Positions 31,835 through 39,890 are shown, counted from the first letter of the stretch. The stretch is DNA of 64,000 nucleotides from Brevibacillus thermoruber 423 (GCF_000454065.1 NZ_KE695649.1:246624-310623), one strand, 5' to 3'. Notes: a model not told the origin generated them from the sequence alone. Translations and numbers: made by a program.

Positions 31835-32330
31835 ACGTGTTTTTGCGCAGCAGCCGGTTCACCGTCTCCCGCCGCAGCCCGACCAACTGGCCGATCTCTT
31901 CCTGGGTGAGCAGCTCGGTCAAGGCGTAATCGCCCACGTACGTGCGAAACCATTCGTTCAACAGCGCCAGCTTGTCCGCCGGGGAGGAAGCGGTCAACTG
32001 GTCCATGCGCTGCTGCGTGAGGCGCAGCTTCATCTGGAGCTGCAGCGCGATGTCCCGGTACATCAGCGGGTTTTCCTCCAGCGAGCGGTACCACTCGTCC
32101 GGAGGGATGACGTCCACGTCGCTGGTCATCAGGGCGATCGCCGTTCCGTGGTATTCCTTGACCGACAGGAGCGAATGGTGGGGAACGATCTCCCCGGGCA
32201 GCAGGATGTTGAACAGAAACGGCGAGCCGTCCTGCTGCAGCCTGACCACCTTCAGCAGGCCCGATCGGATGCGAAAAAGCGGTCCCCGCTCTCCCTGGCG
32301 AAACAGGACGTCCCCTTTGTTCAGCCTCAT
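31833..32330 (-). CDS. Crp/Fnr family transcriptional regulator (compact)
   Basis: A 165-residue regulator with a cyclic-nucleotide-binding-like beta-roll (LNKGDVLFRQGERGPLFRIRSGLLKVVR) and a C-terminal winged helix (LTQEEIGQLVGLRRETVNRLL). It is shorter than the usual 200-230 residues because the helix before the beta-roll is missing; no upstream frame restores it. The ATG at 32330 is preferred because GGAGGG lies six bases upstream, whereas ATG 32336 abuts that site. No Cys cluster for an Fe-S sensor is present. It follows the VOC gene by 36 bases and is probably co-transcribed with it. Confidence 0.82.
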   Translation of the reverse strand: MRLNKGDVLFRQGERGPLFRIRSGLLKVVRLQQDGSPFLFNILLPGEIVPHHSLLSVKEYHGTAIALMTSDVDVIPPDEWYRSLEENPLMYRDIALQLQMKLRLTQQRMDQLTASSPADKLALLNEWFRTYVGDYALTELLTQEEIGQLVGLRRETVNRLLRKNT

Positions 32331-32366
32331 CGGCATCCCTCCGTCTCGCGTGACAGGCGCATGCCG

Positions 32367-32756
32367 TCAGCGGGTGGTCTCAAAGAACTCCAGCCGTTCC
32401 CCGTCCGGCCCCTCGAAAAAGATGTAGCGTGAACCGTTGGGCAGCGTCGTCGCCGCATCGTCCACAAAGGTGACGCCCAGCCGCTTCAGCCGCTCGATTT
32501 CCTCGTCCAGGTTGTCCACCGTAAACGCGAGGTGGTGCACCTTGCCTTCCACCGGCAGATCGTCGTTGTAGCCGTGGATCAGTTCCAGTTCCGTTTCCGT
32601 GGTGCCGGGGAACCCCAGAAACGCCAGCGTGATCGCCGGATTGGTGTGGACCAGCGTGCCGCGGCATTCCAGCCCCACGACATCCCGGTAAAAGGCGATC
32701 GACCGCTCCAGATCCTTGACCATCAGGCCGACGTGTTCGATCTTTTTCACTGCCAT
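32367..32756 (-). CDS. VOC (glyoxalase/bleomycin resistance) superfamily protein
   Basis: A 129-residue metalloenzyme fold of two beta-alpha-beta-beta-beta units. Likely metal ligands are His in IEHVGLMV, Glu in TELELIHG, His in VHHLAFTV and Glu in LEFFE, as in glyoxalase I and methylmalonyl-CoA epimerase. Exact activity cannot be told. The ATG at 32756 is seven bases after AAGGAG; an in-frame ATG six bases earlier is too close to the site. It heads a two-gene unit with the Crp-like regulator and is divergent from the GntR operon. Confidence 0.85.
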   Translation of the reverse strand: MAVKKIEHVGLMVKDLERSIAFYRDVVGLECRGTLVHTNPAITLAFLGFPGTTETELELIHGYNDDLPVEGKVHHLAFTVDNLDEEIERLKRLGVTFVDDAATTLPNGSRYIFFEGPDGERLEFFETTR

Positions 32757-32883
32757 CTTCATCTCTCCTTTTCCAGGCGTTTCCCTCATTGTAGACGATT
32801 TTTCCCAAAAAGTCTGTACGCGGATTCCGGCGGAGGACGCGGGCTCTCTTTCTTCTTGCCGGCCATATTTCAAACGGGAATAA

Positions 32884-32941
32884 TTGACACTCTTTTCGGA
32901 ATTGAATTACTATTTAGAAAACGATTTCGTATACAGCATAC
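32884..32941 (+). promoter_or_regulatory. Promoter and candidate operator of the GntR/CoA-transferase/TRAP operon
   Basis: TTGACA (32884-32889) and TACTAT (32908-32913) are 18 bases apart in a markedly AT-rich patch, the best promoter in this gap. GTATACAGCATAC (32929-32941), with GTAT/ATAC arms, lies just downstream of the expected transcription start and is a plausible GntR-FCD operator; autoregulation is inferred. Confidence 0.5.
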
Positions 32942-32973
32942 CGTATTCATGACAGGGGAAGGGTTTGAGGGTC

Positions 32974-33657
32974 ATGCCCAGGATGATCAAGCGAAGCGAG
33001 ACGCTCCAGGAACAAGTGTACGAATATTTGCGGGAACAGATTCTGTTCGGCGGGCTCGCCCCGGGGCAGCGGCTGATCGAGGAGCGCCTGTGCGAAGAGA
33101 CGGGCGTGAGCCGCAGCCCGATCCGCGAAGCGATCCGCCGGCTGGAAAAGGACGGCCTGGTGGTGGTGCAGGCACAGGGAGGGGTCACGGTCCACCAGCC
33201 GACGCTCGATGATTTTACCTCGCTGTTCGAGTGCCGTCTCCATCTGGAACCGGCGGCGGCCCGTTTTGCCGCCGAGCGCCGGACGGAGGAGGAATTGGCC
33301 GATCTGCAGGAACTGTTGGCCCGGATGGCGGACATTGCCCGCGAGAGCGATGCCCGCCGAACCCACGAGCTCCATTTCGCCTTTCACCAGCGCGTCGCGG
33401 AAGCGAGCAAAAACCCGTATATGGCCAAGATCATGAACGATCTGAAGGTGCTGATTTCGTTCTACCGCAACGCCATCCTGCAGGTGCATCCGCAGCGGCC
33501 GGAAACCGTCATTGCCGAACACGCGGCGATCCTCGACGCCATTCGCAGGCGCGACGGAGACGCGGCCGCAGCGAGCATGGCCGAGCACATTACCCGCGAT
33601 TTCCGCCTGTGCATGGAAGCCAACCGCACACCAACACGACAAGGAGGGGACCGATGA
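32974..33657 (+). CDS. GntR family transcriptional regulator, FCD type
   Basis: A 227-residue regulator: winged helix (LQEQVYEYLREQILFGGLAP through EDGLVVVQAQGG-like wing, residues about 10-75) and an FCD ligand-binding all-helical domain with the metal-site histidines expected of the family (THELHFAFHQRVAEAS, AEHAAILDAI, SMAEHITRDFR). FCD regulators often bind carboxylates. Start taken at ATG 32974, ten bases after GGGAAGGG; TTG 32965 and ATG 32983 are alternatives. Its stop overlaps the CoA-transferase start (ATGA), so it is the first gene of the catabolic operon and its likely local regulator. Confidence 0.9.
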   Translation: MPRMIKRSETLQEQVYEYLREQILFGGLAPGQRLIEERLCEETGVSRSPIREAIRRLEKDGLVVVQAQGGVTVHQPTLDDFTSLFECRLHLEPAAARFAAERRTEEELADLQELLARMADIARESDARRTHELHFAFHQRVAEASKNPYMAKIMNDLKVLISFYRNAILQVHPQRPETVIAEHAAILDAIRRRDGDAAAASMAEHITRDFRLCMEANRTPTRQGGDR

Positions 33658-34856
33658 ACGCACGAAAACCGCTGCAGGGCGTGCGCGTGCTGGAACTGGG
33701 CACGCTGGTGGCCGCGCCGTTCGCCGGCAAGATTTTTGCCGAGTTCGGAGCGGAGGTGATCAAGGTGGAGCCCCCGGAAACGGGCGACCCGCTGCGCAAC
33801 TGGCGGGCCATGCATCACGACACGTCCGTCTGGTGGTACGTCCAGGCCCGCAACAAAAAATCGATTACCGTTGACATGCGCATGGAAGAGGGGCAGGGGA
33901 TCATCCGCTCGCTGGCCCGTGAAGTGGACATCGTCATCGAAAATTTCCGGCCCGGGACGCTGGAGAAATGGGGGCTCGGCTACGAGGTGCTGAGCGGGAT
34001 CAACCCCGGCCTGATCATGGTCCGCATCTCCGGTTACGGGCAGACCGGTCCCTACCGCGGCAAGCCGGGATTCGGCAGCGTGGCGGAAGCGATCGGCGGC
34101 CTGCGCTACTTGACCGGGTTTCCCGATCGCCCGCCGGTGCGGGTGGGCATCGCCATCGGCGACCTGACGGCGGGCTTGTACGCGGTGATCGGGGCGCTGA
34201 TGGCGCTCCACGCCCGCAGCCGCTCGCCGGAAGGAAAGGGCCAACTGGTGGACGTGGCCTTGTACGAAGCCGTGTTCAGCCTGCTGGAAGGCGTGCTGCC
34301 GGAATACGACCTGAAGGGGGTGGTACGGGAGCGGACGGGCAGTGCGCTGCCGGGCATCGCGCCGTCCAATACCTACCTGTGCGACGACGGCAAGTACGTC
34401 GTGATCGGCGCCAACGGGGACAGCATCTTCAAGCGGCTGATGCACGCCATCGGCCGCAGTGACCTGGCGGAAGACCCCCGTTACGCCACCAACCAGGGAC
34501 GGGTGGAAGACGCGGCGTTCATCGATCAGGTGATCGAGGAGTGGACGAAGCGGCATCCGCTCCAGGAGGTGCAGCGCCGCCTGGACGAGGCGGCCGTTCC
34601 CGTAGGGCCGATCTACAGCATTGAGGAGATTGTCGGAGACGAACATTACCGGGCGCGTAACATGCTGGAGGAAATCCGTCTGCCGGACGGCGAGACGGTG
34701 TTGTTTCCCGGCGTGGTCCCCAAGCTGTCGGAGACGCCCGGCGGCCACGAGTGGGTGGGGCCGCGGTTGGGGGAGCACAACGAGGAAATCCTCAAGGGTC
34801 TGCTCAGGCTGGATGACGCCGCGCTGGCCCGGTTGAAGGAGAAGAAAGCCATATGA
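33654..34856 (+). CDS. CaiB/BaiF family (class III) CoA-transferase
   Basis: Class III CoA-transferase, 400 residues, moving CoA between carboxylic acids through an aspartyl intermediate. Asp170 in VGIAIGDLTAGLYA is the expected catalytic residue. VLELGTLVAAPFAGKIFAEF and VDIVIENFRPGTLEKWGLGY are family hallmarks. The start at 33654 is set by AAGGAGGGG and by the overlap with the regulator stop. Followed by an HMG-CoA-lyase family gene overlapping by four bases, it probably activates a free acid, perhaps with succinyl-CoA as donor, for cleavage by that lyase. Confidence 0.92.
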   Translation: MNARKPLQGVRVLELGTLVAAPFAGKIFAEFGAEVIKVEPPETGDPLRNWRAMHHDTSVWWYVQARNKKSITVDMRMEEGQGIIRSLAREVDIVIENFRPGTLEKWGLGYEVLSGINPGLIMVRISGYGQTGPYRGKPGFGSVAEAIGGLRYLTGFPDRPPVRVGIAIGDLTAGLYAVIGALMALHARSRSPEGKGQLVDVALYEAVFSLLEGVLPEYDLKGVVRERTGSALPGIAPSNTYLCDDGKYVVIGANGDSIFKRLMHAIGRSDLAEDPRYATNQGRVEDAAFIDQVIEEWTKRHPLQEVQRRLDEAAVPVGPIYSIEEIVGDEHYRARNMLEEIRLPDGETVLFPGVVPKLSETPGGHEWVGPRLGEHNEEILKGLLRLDDAALARLKEKKAI

Positions 34857-35764
34857 CGACAGACGTGACGATTATCGAAGTGGGGCCGCGTGACGGCCTG
34901 CAAAACGAACCGGGCTTCATCCCGACGGAGAAAAAGCTGCGCCTGATCGGCATGCTCGCCGATGCGGGCCTGCGCCGGATCGAGGCGGCGTCGTTCGTCC
35001 ATCCGCAGCGCGTGCCCCAGATGGCCGATGCCGAAGCGGTGATGGGCGGACTGCCCCGGGTGTCCGGGGTCTCGTTTGCCGCGCTCATTCCCAACCGGAG
35101 GGGATTGGAGCGGGCGGCCGCGTACCGGCTGGACGAAATCAACTGGGTCACCTCCGCCAGTCCGGCGTTCAACCGGCGCAACATCAACCAGACAATCGAG
35201 GAAAATCTGGAGGCCTTCCGCGAGCTTGTTCCGCTGGTCCGGCAGGCGGGGCAGCGGATCCGCTTTTCCATCGCCACCAGTTTCGGCTGTCCGTTCTCCG
35301 GCAGGGTAGAACCGGACGTCGTGCTCCGGCTGGCCGAGCAGGCGATTGCCGCCGGTGCGGATGAGATCGGCGTCGCCGACACGATCGGCATCGCCGTTCC
35401 GGACGAAGTGTACGCGCTGTCCAGACGGCTGATCGACGCCGTGGGGACGGAGCGAATCGCGCTGCATCTGCACGACACCCGCGGCTTGGCGCTGGCGAAC
35501 ACGTACGCCGCTTACACGGCGGGGATCCGCAGCTTCGAGACCGCGGTCGGCGGGCTGGGCGGCTGTCCGTTTGCGCCGGGCGCCGCCGGCAACGCGGCGA
35601 CGGAGGATGTCGTGTACATGTTTGAACGGATGAAGGTGCGCACCGGAGTGGATTTTTCCAAGATGCTGGACGCTGCCGAATACGCCGTCAGCTTCTCCAT
35701 GCGCATGCCGCTGGGCCGCATCCGGCTGGTGGAATCGAAAGAACAGCCAACGATTCACAGATGA
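34853..35764 (+). CDS. Hydroxymethylglutaryl-CoA lyase family protein
   Basis: TIM-barrel acyl-CoA lyase of the HMGL-like family, 303 residues. Arg13 and Asp14 in EVGPRDGLQNE, the metal-binding His205/His207 in HLHDTRG, and the catalytic Cys238 in GGLGGCPFAPGAAGNAATED are conserved. The family cleaves 3-hydroxy-3-methylglutaryl-CoA to acetyl-CoA and acetoacetate; relatives cleave citramalyl-CoA or longer homologues, and sequence alone cannot separate these here. Coupled to the CoA-transferase (ATGA overlap) and followed by a TRAP transporter rather than by leucine-degradation genes, which points to a dedicated catabolic route. Confidence 0.9.
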   Translation: MTTDVTIIEVGPRDGLQNEPGFIPTEKKLRLIGMLADAGLRRIEAASFVHPQRVPQMADAEAVMGGLPRVSGVSFAALIPNRRGLERAAAYRLDEINWVTSASPAFNRRNINQTIEENLEAFRELVPLVRQAGQRIRFSIATSFGCPFSGRVEPDVVLRLAEQAIAAGADEIGVADTIGIAVPDEVYALSRRLIDAVGTERIALHLHDTRGLALANTYAAYTAGIRSFETAVGGLGGCPFAPGAAGNAATEDVVYMFERMKVRTGVDFSKMLDAAEYAVSFSMRMPLGRIRLVESKEQPTIHR

Positions 35765-35782
35765 CCAAGGGGGAAAACCACG

Positions 35783-36844
35783 ATGAAAAAAAGTTGGATC
35801 ACCGCATGGACGACGATCGGACTGCTGGGCGGCCTGCTGGCCGGCTGCGGCGGAGCGGCGGAACCGGGCGGCACCGCGGCGGTCGGCACGTCCGGCGGGC
35901 AGGCGGCATCCGCTGACGGCTACCAGGAGGCGACCATCCGCCTCGCCTACAACCTGCCGCAGGACCACCACATCGCGCGCGGGGTGGAAGCATTTGCGAA
36001 AAACGTGACGGAGCGCTCCGGCGGCAAGGTGAAAATCCAGGTTTATCCGGCCGGCCAACTGCTGAGCGACAAGGAAATGAACCAGGCGATCCTGACCGGC
36101 GGCGTCGAGATGGGGGTCAACTCGTCCACGCTGTGGTCGTCGGTGGTGCCGGCGATGGGGATTTTTGACGTGCCGTTCGCGTTTCCCACCTACGAGCTGG
36201 CGGGCAAGGCCCTGTCCGGCCCTGTCGGCCAGAAGCTGAATGCGGAGATGGAGAAAAAGGGGGCCAAAGTGCTGATGTACGCCGACTATGGCTACGCCCA
36301 ATTTGCCAACAGCGTCCGTCCGCTGACCAGGCCGGACGATTTTCACGGGCTGAAAATCCGCAGCATCGGTCACATCCCGTCGGTGATGATCCAGGCGTAC
36401 GGCGCGGCCCCCGTCTTCATGGGCGCGGGAGAGGTGTACATGGCGCTGCAGCGCAAGACGATCGACGGCGCCACCTCCGGCACGACGGCCATGGTGCAGC
36501 GCAAGTACGACGAGGTGTCCCGCTATTTGACGGTCGTCAACTACGCCTACCTGGAATTCCTGCTCGCCGTCAACAAGCAGTACTGGGACGCGCTGCCGCC
36601 CAAAACGCAGGAGCTGTTGACCGCGACGGCCAGGGAGACGGAAGAGTGGATCCGCAAGCAGGCGGAAGAAGAGGACAAACAGACGACCGAGCAGTTGAAA
36701 CAAAAAGGCATGGACGTGTACGTGGTGCCGGAGAGCGACCTCCCGCAGTGGAAGGAAGCGGCCAGGCCGGCCTGGGACGAGTACCTGAAAACCGCCGGGG
36801 ACTTGGGCAAAGAGCTGCTGGACGACGTGCAGAACATCAAGTAA
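35783..36844 (+). CDS. dctP: TRAP transporter substrate-binding protein (DctP family)
   Basis: Extracytoplasmic solute receptor of a tripartite ATP-independent transporter, 353 residues, anchored as a lipoprotein: the signal peptide ends in LLAGC (Cys22). A Gly/Ala/Ser linker leads to the periplasmic-binding fold from about residue 50 (TIRLAYNLPQDHHIARGVEA). The arginine that clamps the substrate carboxylate in DctP proteins is Arg193 (GLKIRSIG). It starts 18 bases after the lyase gene with an AAGGGGG site. The ligand is probably an organic acid related to the two enzymes upstream. Confidence 0.92.
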   Translation: MKKSWITAWTTIGLLGGLLAGCGGAAEPGGTAAVGTSGGQAASADGYQEATIRLAYNLPQDHHIARGVEAFAKNVTERSGGKVKIQVYPAGQLLSDKEMNQAILTGGVEMGVNSSTLWSSVVPAMGIFDVPFAFPTYELAGKALSGPVGQKLNAEMEKKGAKVLMYADYGYAQFANSVRPLTRPDDFHGLKIRSIGHIPSVMIQAYGAAPVFMGAGEVYMALQRKTIDGATSGTTAMVQRKYDEVSRYLTVVNYAYLEFLLAVNKQYWDALPPKTQELLTATARETEEWIRKQAEEEDKQTTEQLKQKGMDVYVVPESDLPQWKEAARPAWDEYLKTAGDLGKELLDDVQNIK

Positions 36845-36879
36845 CCGTGCGGCAGAACGCGAGGAAGGGAGGACGCTGA

Positions 36880-37386
36880 ATGAAATGGTTTTCATACCTG
36901 TACCGCTGGCTGGACCGCTTGATCCTGTGGGGGGGAATCGCGGCGGGGATCCTGATCGTGGTGACGACGGGCATGATTTTTTACGAGATCGTCTCCCGTT
37001 CGCTCTTTGACGCCCCGACGACCTGGGCCACCGAGCTGTCCGTTTACGCGATCATCGGCAGTTGTTTCATCGGGGCGGCTTACGCGGTCCGGGCAGACGC
37101 CCACATCAAGGTGGATTTGCTCCTGCACAACGTGCCGGCCGCCGCGCGCCGCTGGCTGCTGATCGTCTCCGCCCTGCTGGGGCTCGCGTTCAGCCTGCTG
37201 TTTGCCGTCTTCGGCTGGGAACACGTCAAGCGGTCGATGGAGCTCGGTTTTACCTCCACCTCGCTCTTGCAGATTCCCATGTACATTCCGGAGATGCTGC
37301 TGCCGATCGGCGGCACGCTGCTGTGTCTCGCCTTTCTGCTGCAGGTGGTGGACTGCATTCGCGGCGGGAAAGGGGGCGAGGCGTAA
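36880..37386 (+). CDS. dctQ: TRAP transporter small permease (DctQ family)
   Basis: Small membrane subunit of the TRAP transporter, 168 residues and four hydrophobic helices. FYEIVSRSLFDAPTTWATEL is the characteristic DctQ segment (F-E-I-V-x-R...W-x-E-E/T-L). It couples to DctM for Na+-driven uptake. Ribosome site GGAAGGGAGGA precedes the ATG. The stop shares one base with the DctM start (TAATG). Confidence 0.92.
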   Translation: MKWFSYLYRWLDRLILWGGIAAGILIVVTTGMIFYEIVSRSLFDAPTTWATELSVYAIIGSCFIGAAYAVRADAHIKVDLLLHNVPAAARRWLLIVSALLGLAFSLLFAVFGWEHVKRSMELGFTSTSLLQIPMYIPEMLLPIGGTLLCLAFLLQVVDCIRGGKGGEA

Positions 37387-38660
37387 TGGGCCTGTTCTTT
37401 GCGGGCGGCATGGCCGCGCTGCTCTTGATCGGCGTGCCGGTGGCCTTTGCCCTCTCGCTGTTGGCCGCGATCGGCCTGTACTGGTTTAACGGCGGCGTAC
37501 TGGGGCTGCACCAGATTCCCATCATCGCGTACAAGGCGCTGGATGACTTTACCATCAGCTCCCTGCCGATGTACGTGCTGATGAGTCAGATTCTGCTCTA
37601 CAGCGGCGTAGGCAGGGAGCTGTACGAAATGGCCAGCCGCTGGCTGCGTCATCTGCCGGGCGGCCTCGGGCTGGCCACGCTGGTGTGCTGCGGCATCTTT
37701 GCCGCCATCTCCGGTTCCAGCGTGGCAACGGCGGTGACGATCGGCACCGTGGCGATTCCCGAGATGACCGCCCGGGGCTATGACAAAAAATCGGTGCTGG
37801 GCCTGTTGGCGGCGGGCGGTACCTTGGGCATCCTGATCCCGCCCAGCGTGCCGATGATCATCTACGGCTCGGTCACCGGCGAATCGGTCGGCAAGCTGTT
37901 TATCGCCGGAGTCGTGCCGGGGATTTTGCTGCTGGCGATTTATATGGCGTACGCGTCGTGGAGCATGCGCCACATCAAAGACGAGCCGGCCAGTTGGCCG
38001 GAGCGCTGGCAGGGGACGCGCAAAGCGGTCTGGGGCCTCTTGATGCCCGTTTTGATCATCGGCGGCATCTACTCCGGGGTGTTCACCCCCACCGAGGCGG
38101 CCGCCGCCGGCGTGGTGTTCAGCCTGCTGGTGGCGGGGATCGTCTACCGCAGCCTCACCTGGGCCAACATCAAAAACATCCTGCTGTCGACCGTCGCCAC
38201 CAACGCGATGATCCTGTTCATCATCGTCGGGGCGATGCTGTTCAGCTTCATCCTCACCTCCCTGCAGATTCCGCAGGCGATGACGGAGATGGCCACCAGC
38301 CTGCCGGTCTCCAAGTGGGTCGTGTTCATCCTGATCAACCTGCTCCTGCTCGTGCTCGGATGCTTCCTGGAGACGGTCTCCATCCTGGTCATCACGCTGC
38401 CCATTTTGTATCCGATCATCACGACCCTGGGCTTTGACCCCATCTGGTTCGCCATCATCATGGTGGTCAACATGGAGCTGGCCCTGATCACGCCGCCCGT
38501 GGGACTGAACCTGTTTGTGCTCAAGGGCATCGACCCGTCCGCGCCGATCGCCCTGATCGTGCGCGGCGCGGCCCCGTACGCCGTGATCATGCTGCTGTTC
38601 ATCGCGCTGCTGGCGTTTTTCCCGGGGCTTGCGACAGGACTGATCGGCCACGTGCAATAA
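37386..38660 (+). CDS. dctM: TRAP transporter large permease (DctM family)
   Basis: Large membrane subunit, 424 residues and about 12 hydrophobic helices. Family-typical motifs are LIGVPVAFALSLLA, ISSLPMYVLMSQ, AISGSSVATAVTIG, GGTLGILIPPSVPMIIYG and LALITPPVGLNLFVLKGI. The start is the ATG overlapping the DctQ stop codon; upstream in-frame starts would lie inside dctQ. The operon from the GntR gene to here is tightly packed (overlaps of four bases or gaps under 40), so the regulator, both enzymes and the transporter are almost surely one transcript. Confidence 0.93.
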   Translation: MGLFFAGGMAALLLIGVPVAFALSLLAAIGLYWFNGGVLGLHQIPIIAYKALDDFTISSLPMYVLMSQILLYSGVGRELYEMASRWLRHLPGGLGLATLVCCGIFAAISGSSVATAVTIGTVAIPEMTARGYDKKSVLGLLAAGGTLGILIPPSVPMIIYGSVTGESVGKLFIAGVVPGILLLAIYMAYASWSMRHIKDEPASWPERWQGTRKAVWGLLMPVLIIGGIYSGVFTPTEAAAAGVVFSLLVAGIVYRSLTWANIKNILLSTVATNAMILFIIVGAMLFSFILTSLQIPQAMTEMATSLPVSKWVVFILINLLLLVLGCFLETVSILVITLPILYPIITTLGFDPIWFAIIMVVNMELALITPPVGLNLFVLKGIDPSAPIALIVRGAAPYAVIMLLFIALLAFFPGLATGLIGHVQ

Positions 38661-38668
38661 CGCCTGTA

Positions 38669-38700
38669 CCCCCTCTGCCCCGTCCTTGAGGCGGAGGGGG
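38669..38700 (+). terminator. GC hairpin after the TRAP operon
   Basis: CCCCCTCTGCC pairs with GGCGGAGGGGG nine bases after the dctM stop. There is no T-tract, so it may stabilise the 3' end instead of terminating by itself. Confidence 0.5.
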
Positions 38701-38752
38701 GCGGCTGTCACGTGCAAACGGCAGCGGCGAGAAGCGCAAAGGCGAGAAGCGG

Positions 38753-38788
38753 AGCCGAACCGCCCGAGGCAGGTTCGGCTTCTCTTTT
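38753..38788 (+). terminator. Intrinsic terminator upstream of yunB
   Basis: AGCCGAACC (38753-38761) pairs with GGTTCGGCT (38772-38780), followed by TCTCTTTT. It is the more likely true terminator of the TRAP operon. Confidence 0.75.
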
Positions 38789-38831
38789 GGCTGACTCCCG
38801 CATAGGATGTACCAACTGGGAGGTGACGGGC

Positions 38832-39545
38832 GTGGCGATGTTTCGACCCCGTCGGCGATGGAGAAATCCGCTTTCGCGCACGAAAGCGTTTTTTATCGCG
38901 CTGGTCATATTCTTCGTGATGCTGATCCAGTTTCTGGTCTTTGTCGAGAATCGCCTGAAGCCGACGCTTCTGATCCTGGCGTCGCAAAAGGCGGAGCAGT
39001 TGGCCAAGCAGGCCATCACCGACGCGGTGACGAAACGGATAACGCAGCAGGGCGTGGACTTCAACCAGATCGTCAAGATTGAAAAGGACAACGAGGGGCG
39101 GATTCAGGCGTACCAGTTCAACTTCAAGGAGTATTCGCGGATTGTGGGAGAAACCACCTCCCGCGTTCAGAACCGGTTGAAGGAATTGGAAGACGAAAAA
39201 GTGGACCGCCACATCCCGCTCGGATTGGCGACGGGCAGCAGCTTCCTGGCGCAGATGGGGCCGGAACTTCCCGTCACCTTTGTGCCGATCGGGGCGGTGA
39301 AGACGCGCCTGGATACGGAGATGAAGGAAGCGGGCATCAACATGGTGCTGGTCACGGTGTACATCTACGTCGACGTGGATTTGCGGATCGTCATCCCGTT
39401 TGCCACCGACCAAAAGACGGTGACCACCAAAATCCCGATCACCCACTCGCTCGTCATCGGCGACGTGCCGCAGTACCTGTACAACAATCCGGAAGGAAAG
39501 CCGGACGTGCCAAGGCCGGATGCTCAGCCGGACAACACGCCGTAA
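38832..39545 (+). CDS. yunB: Sporulation protein YunB
   Basis: A 237-residue membrane-anchored protein: a basic N-terminus, one helix (AFFIALVIFFVMLIQFLVFV), then an extracytoplasmic domain with NRLKPTLLILASQKAEQLAK and the ITDAVTKRITQ and TSRVQNRLKELE segments. YunB is required for proper sporulation in B. subtilis and is made in the mother cell; its biochemical role is unknown. The start is the GTG at 38832, five bases after GGGAGGTGA; an ATG six bases later is possible. CATAGGAT at 38801-38808 is vaguely like a sigma-E -10 but no matching -35 was found. Confidence 0.88.
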   Translation: MAMFRPRRRWRNPLSRTKAFFIALVIFFVMLIQFLVFVENRLKPTLLILASQKAEQLAKQAITDAVTKRITQQGVDFNQIVKIEKDNEGRIQAYQFNFKEYSRIVGETTSRVQNRLKELEDEKVDRHIPLGLATGSSFLAQMGPELPVTFVPIGAVKTRLDTEMKEAGINMVLVTVYIYVDVDLRIVIPFATDQKTVTTKIPITHSLVIGDVPQYLYNNPEGKPDVPRPDAQPDNTP

Positions 39546-39547
39546 GG

Positions 39548-39579
39548 GGAAAGCCCGGATGAAGAATTCCGGGCTTTCC
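39548..39579 (+). terminator. Intrinsic terminator of yunB
   Basis: GGAAAGCCCGGA (39548-39559) pairs perfectly with TCCGGGCTTTCC (39568-39579). Little T-tract follows. Confidence 0.7.
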
Positions 39580-39612
39580 TGCTGATTTCGCCGCCGTCGC
39601 CGGAAAAAAGTG

Positions 39613-39640
39613 TAGGACTCGTCTGAAATTGTGGTATAAT
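39613..39640 (+). promoter_or_regulatory. Extended -10 promoter of the riboflavin operon
   Basis: TGGTATAAT (TATAAT at 39635-39640) is a full extended -10; the -35 (TAGGAC, 39613-39618) is poor. It lies 18 bases before the riboswitch aptamer. Confidence 0.75.
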
Positions 39641-39658
39641 GCCCGTAACTGAATACCA

Positions 39659-39799
39659 ACCTTCAGGGCAGGGTGAAATTCCCGACCGGCGGTGATGACG
39701 AACGCACGTCTCAGCCCGCGACTCGCTGACGGCTTTGGCCGACAGCGACTGACTTGGTGAAATTCCAAGGCCGACGGTACAGTCCGGATGGGAGAAGGT
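39659..39799 (+). ncRNA. FMN riboswitch (RFN element) aptamer
   Basis: The conserved RFN blocks appear in order: CTTCAGGGCAGGGTGAAATT, CCCGACCGGCGGT, AGCCCGCGA, GACTTGGTGAAATTCC, AAGGCCGACGGTACAGTC and GGATGGGAGAAGGT. The closing P1 stem pairs ACCTTC (39659-39664) with GAAGGT (39794-39799). FMN binding is known to switch off riboflavin operons in Bacillota, and the ribD start is 126 bases downstream. Confidence 0.98.
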
Positions 39800-39808
39800 A
39801 TTTGGTGA

Positions 39809-39890
39809 GCCTGTGCGTCCGTTTTTTGGAAAAAACGGACGGCAACAGGCTTATTCCCCTATGCCCTGATTCGATGTCAGGGCATTTTTT
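39809..39890 (+). terminator. Expression platform of the FMN riboswitch with regulated terminator
   Basis: A long hairpin (GCCTGT...ACAGGC closing CGTCCGTTTTTT/AAAAAACGGACG, 39809-39850) is followed by an intrinsic terminator, ATGCCCTGA (39861-39869) with TCAGGGCAT (39877-39885) and a T run. The first element is the natural candidate for an antiterminator or timing element, but it does not obviously overlap the terminator stem, so the switching geometry needs folding to resolve. Confidence 0.85.

Noticed and set aside
32522-33212. A gene on the plus strand across the VOC gene and GntR promoter region
   Set aside because: It crosses a clear promoter and the AT-rich intergenic patch, and is antisense to the VOC gene with no recognisable product.
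38801-38808. Sigma-E -10 element (CATAGGAT) for yunB
   Set aside because: No -35 match at the correct distance, and it lies next to a terminator tail.
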